A stretch of 36,987 nt of DNA, taken from a virus. Shown in pieces: positions 36,445 to 36,987 of the stretch. A program made the translations under genes and the position numbers. The DNA is taken from positions 1 through 36,987 of the IMG/VR virus record IMGVR_UViG_3300036832_000730. One strand, 5' to 3'. Numbering within the stretch: the first letter of the stretch is position 1; each line of letters opens with the position of its first letter. The notes under the pieces were generated by a model, which worked only from the letters and a program-made list of their open reading frames with translations, did not search any database and had not been told where the DNA came from.

Positions 36445-36530
36445 TCCGCGTCGTCCATCATCTGATAGTACGCAGTCAGAATGCTGAGCATTCCGACCGC
36501 GATAGTCATGACCAAAAGTGTCATCCACAT
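36441..36530 (-). CDS. Single-span membrane peptide, 29 aa
   Basis: AAAGGAGAGC before ATG 36530, one of the best ribosome-binding sites in the window. MWMTLLVMTIAVGMLSILTA then 'YYQMMDDAE': one membrane span and an acidic C-terminus. Overlaps the next start by 4 nt. First gene of the AAA+/VWA operon. Confidence 0.55.
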   Translation of the reverse strand: MWMTLLVMTIAVGMLSILTAYYQMMDDAE

Positions 36531-36563
36531 TTTGTGCTCTCCTTTTTGGCCGCAAGGCGAGCA

Positions 36564-36588
36564 TCCCGCGCCTATGTCGCGCGATTGC
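36564..36588. repeat. 25-nt element repeated inverted at 34276-34300 (24 of 25 identical)
   Basis: The element contains CGCGC-loop-GCGCG dyad symmetry. Both copies lie upstream of a GGAGAGC start (36530 and 34251), in opposite directions. It may be an operator for two points of the same operon or a recombination trace. Confidence 0.55.
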
Positions 36589-36657
36589 TTTTTGTGAGTG
36601 CAGCGTCCTAGCGTGTTTCAGCATAGCTTTCTGTGATCCGCTGCGAGGCCCGTGCAC

Positions 36658-36891
36658 CTAACCGGAGGCCGCGTGGCGAACATGAGTGCAAGCCGTGCAA
36701 ACTTGCTCAAAGCGACAACGTGCTAGGAAGCCGTGATCCGGGATGACGTTGTTAGTTGCAATGGTCCCGTCAAGACCATATGATGTTTTGATATCCAACC
36801 AACTCCATATCCATCTAACAAAACGATAGTCGCACAAATCGTTGTCAAAGAAAATACCTTTACAAGCATGGCAGGCATGCACGCAATGCAA
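36658..36891 (-). CDS. Possible Cys-rich protein, 77 aa (doubtful)
   Basis: The only start in this frame is TTG 36891, without a ribosome-binding site. The product is MHCVHACHACKGIFFDNDLC, 'RFVRWIWSWLDIKTSYGLDG' and the end 'RCRFEQVCTACTHVRHAASG', with two CxxC pairs at the ends that could join in a zinc ribbon. Base composition is more AT-rich than the operon next to it, as is the rest of 36660-36935. I see nothing else in this stretch. Confidence 0.3.
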   Translation of the reverse strand: MHCVHACHACKGIFFDNDLCDYRFVRWIWSWLDIKTSYGLDGTIATNNVIPDHGFLARCRFEQVCTACTHVRHAASG

Positions 36892-36935
36892 CGCGGAAGG
36901 CTATACGCTTTTGTATTTGTCAAGCGATTATTTGT

Positions 36936-36987
36936 TAGTCCGCCCAACTTTTTCTCTTGACATTGCTAGGCGGCCGTGCTACACATG
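36936..36987. repeat. 52-bp inverted repeat, right copy (cut by window end)
   Basis: Reverse complement of 4192-4243, perfect over the 52 bases available. The window stops within or at the end of the match, so its true length is not known here. Confidence 0.9.
36957..36985 (+). promoter_or_regulatory. Outward-facing promoter in the right repeat
   Basis: TTGACA (36957-36962), 17 nt, TACACA (36980-36985) preceded by TGC. Same element as at 4194-4222. It would transcribe off the right edge, perhaps into a second copy of the structured RNA or into the next gene. Confidence 0.6.

Noticed and set aside
36723-36947. 74-codon minus-strand frame starting in the right repeat
   Set aside because: TTG start without ribosome-binding site, overlapping another doubtful frame; its start would be inside the promoter repeat.

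Overview
This looks like most of one phage (or prophage-like) genome with podovirus-type gene content, GC-rich by eye. Several proteins have the look of those in phages of Alphaproteobacteria, especially Hyphomicrobiales/Bradyrhizobium-like hosts. That host guess rests on remembered family resemblance and could not be tested here. No integrase, transposase, tRNA, rRNA, CRISPR array or phage RNA polymerase was recognised. The left edge cuts a minus-strand gene, and the right edge ends inside a 52-bp sequence that also occurs inverted at 4192-4243, so the window is probably not closed.

Layout. (1) 1-573: two minus-strand virion-like genes. (2) 799-3996, plus strand: a replication module with a tiny leader ORF coupled to a TOPRIM + VirE-type primase/helicase, an inverted iteron array right behind it (candidate replication origin), then small regulatory proteins and a terminator. 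(3) 4056-4300: a non-coding region with a strong leftward promoter, a highly structured candidate small RNA, and one copy of the 52-bp inverted repeat. (4) 4304-4870: small plus-strand membrane and zinc-ribbon genes, converging on the minus-strand endolysin (amidase + double-psi barrel), a Pro-rich repeat protein and a divergent HTH regulator (6658-6969). (5) 7036-11717, plus strand: a tightly packed early/recombination operon with an SSB-like protein ending in the SSB C-tip, a YqaJ exonuclease, an Acb2/Tad1-like nucleotide-sponge candidate, several HTH/zinc proteins and two exported proteins. (6) 11551-33506, minus strand: the late operon. Transcribed leftward it runs through small accessory genes, terminase large subunit, portal, scaffold, capsid, IPT-domain protein, head-tail adaptor, beta-propeller-like tail protein, a run of tiny Arg-rich ORFs, VRR-NUC nuclease, virion proteins with an inserted beta-module, GNAT-like protein, collagen-like/Gly-zipper proteins, large internal-virion-like proteins and a 2-TM protein. 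(7) 33643-33747: a terminator hairpin and a promoter with a perfect operator-like palindrome, forming the boundary between two minus operons. (8) 33755-36530, minus strand: a second operon with a TM peptide, an exported Cys-rich peptide, a MoxR/CobS-type AAA+ ATPase, a CobT-like protein joining an HExxH metallopeptidase motif to a VWA domain, and two small proteins.

Genes in each block mostly overlap by 1-4 nt (ATGA, TGATG or GTGA junctions), and many starts carry the same extended ribosome-binding motif GGAGAGC. The least explained parts are the Arg-rich micro-ORF cassette (20628-21233), the AAA+/metallopeptidase-VWA operon, and the structured RNA with its duplicated promoter repeat. The summary of roles is inference from motifs; no database search was possible.
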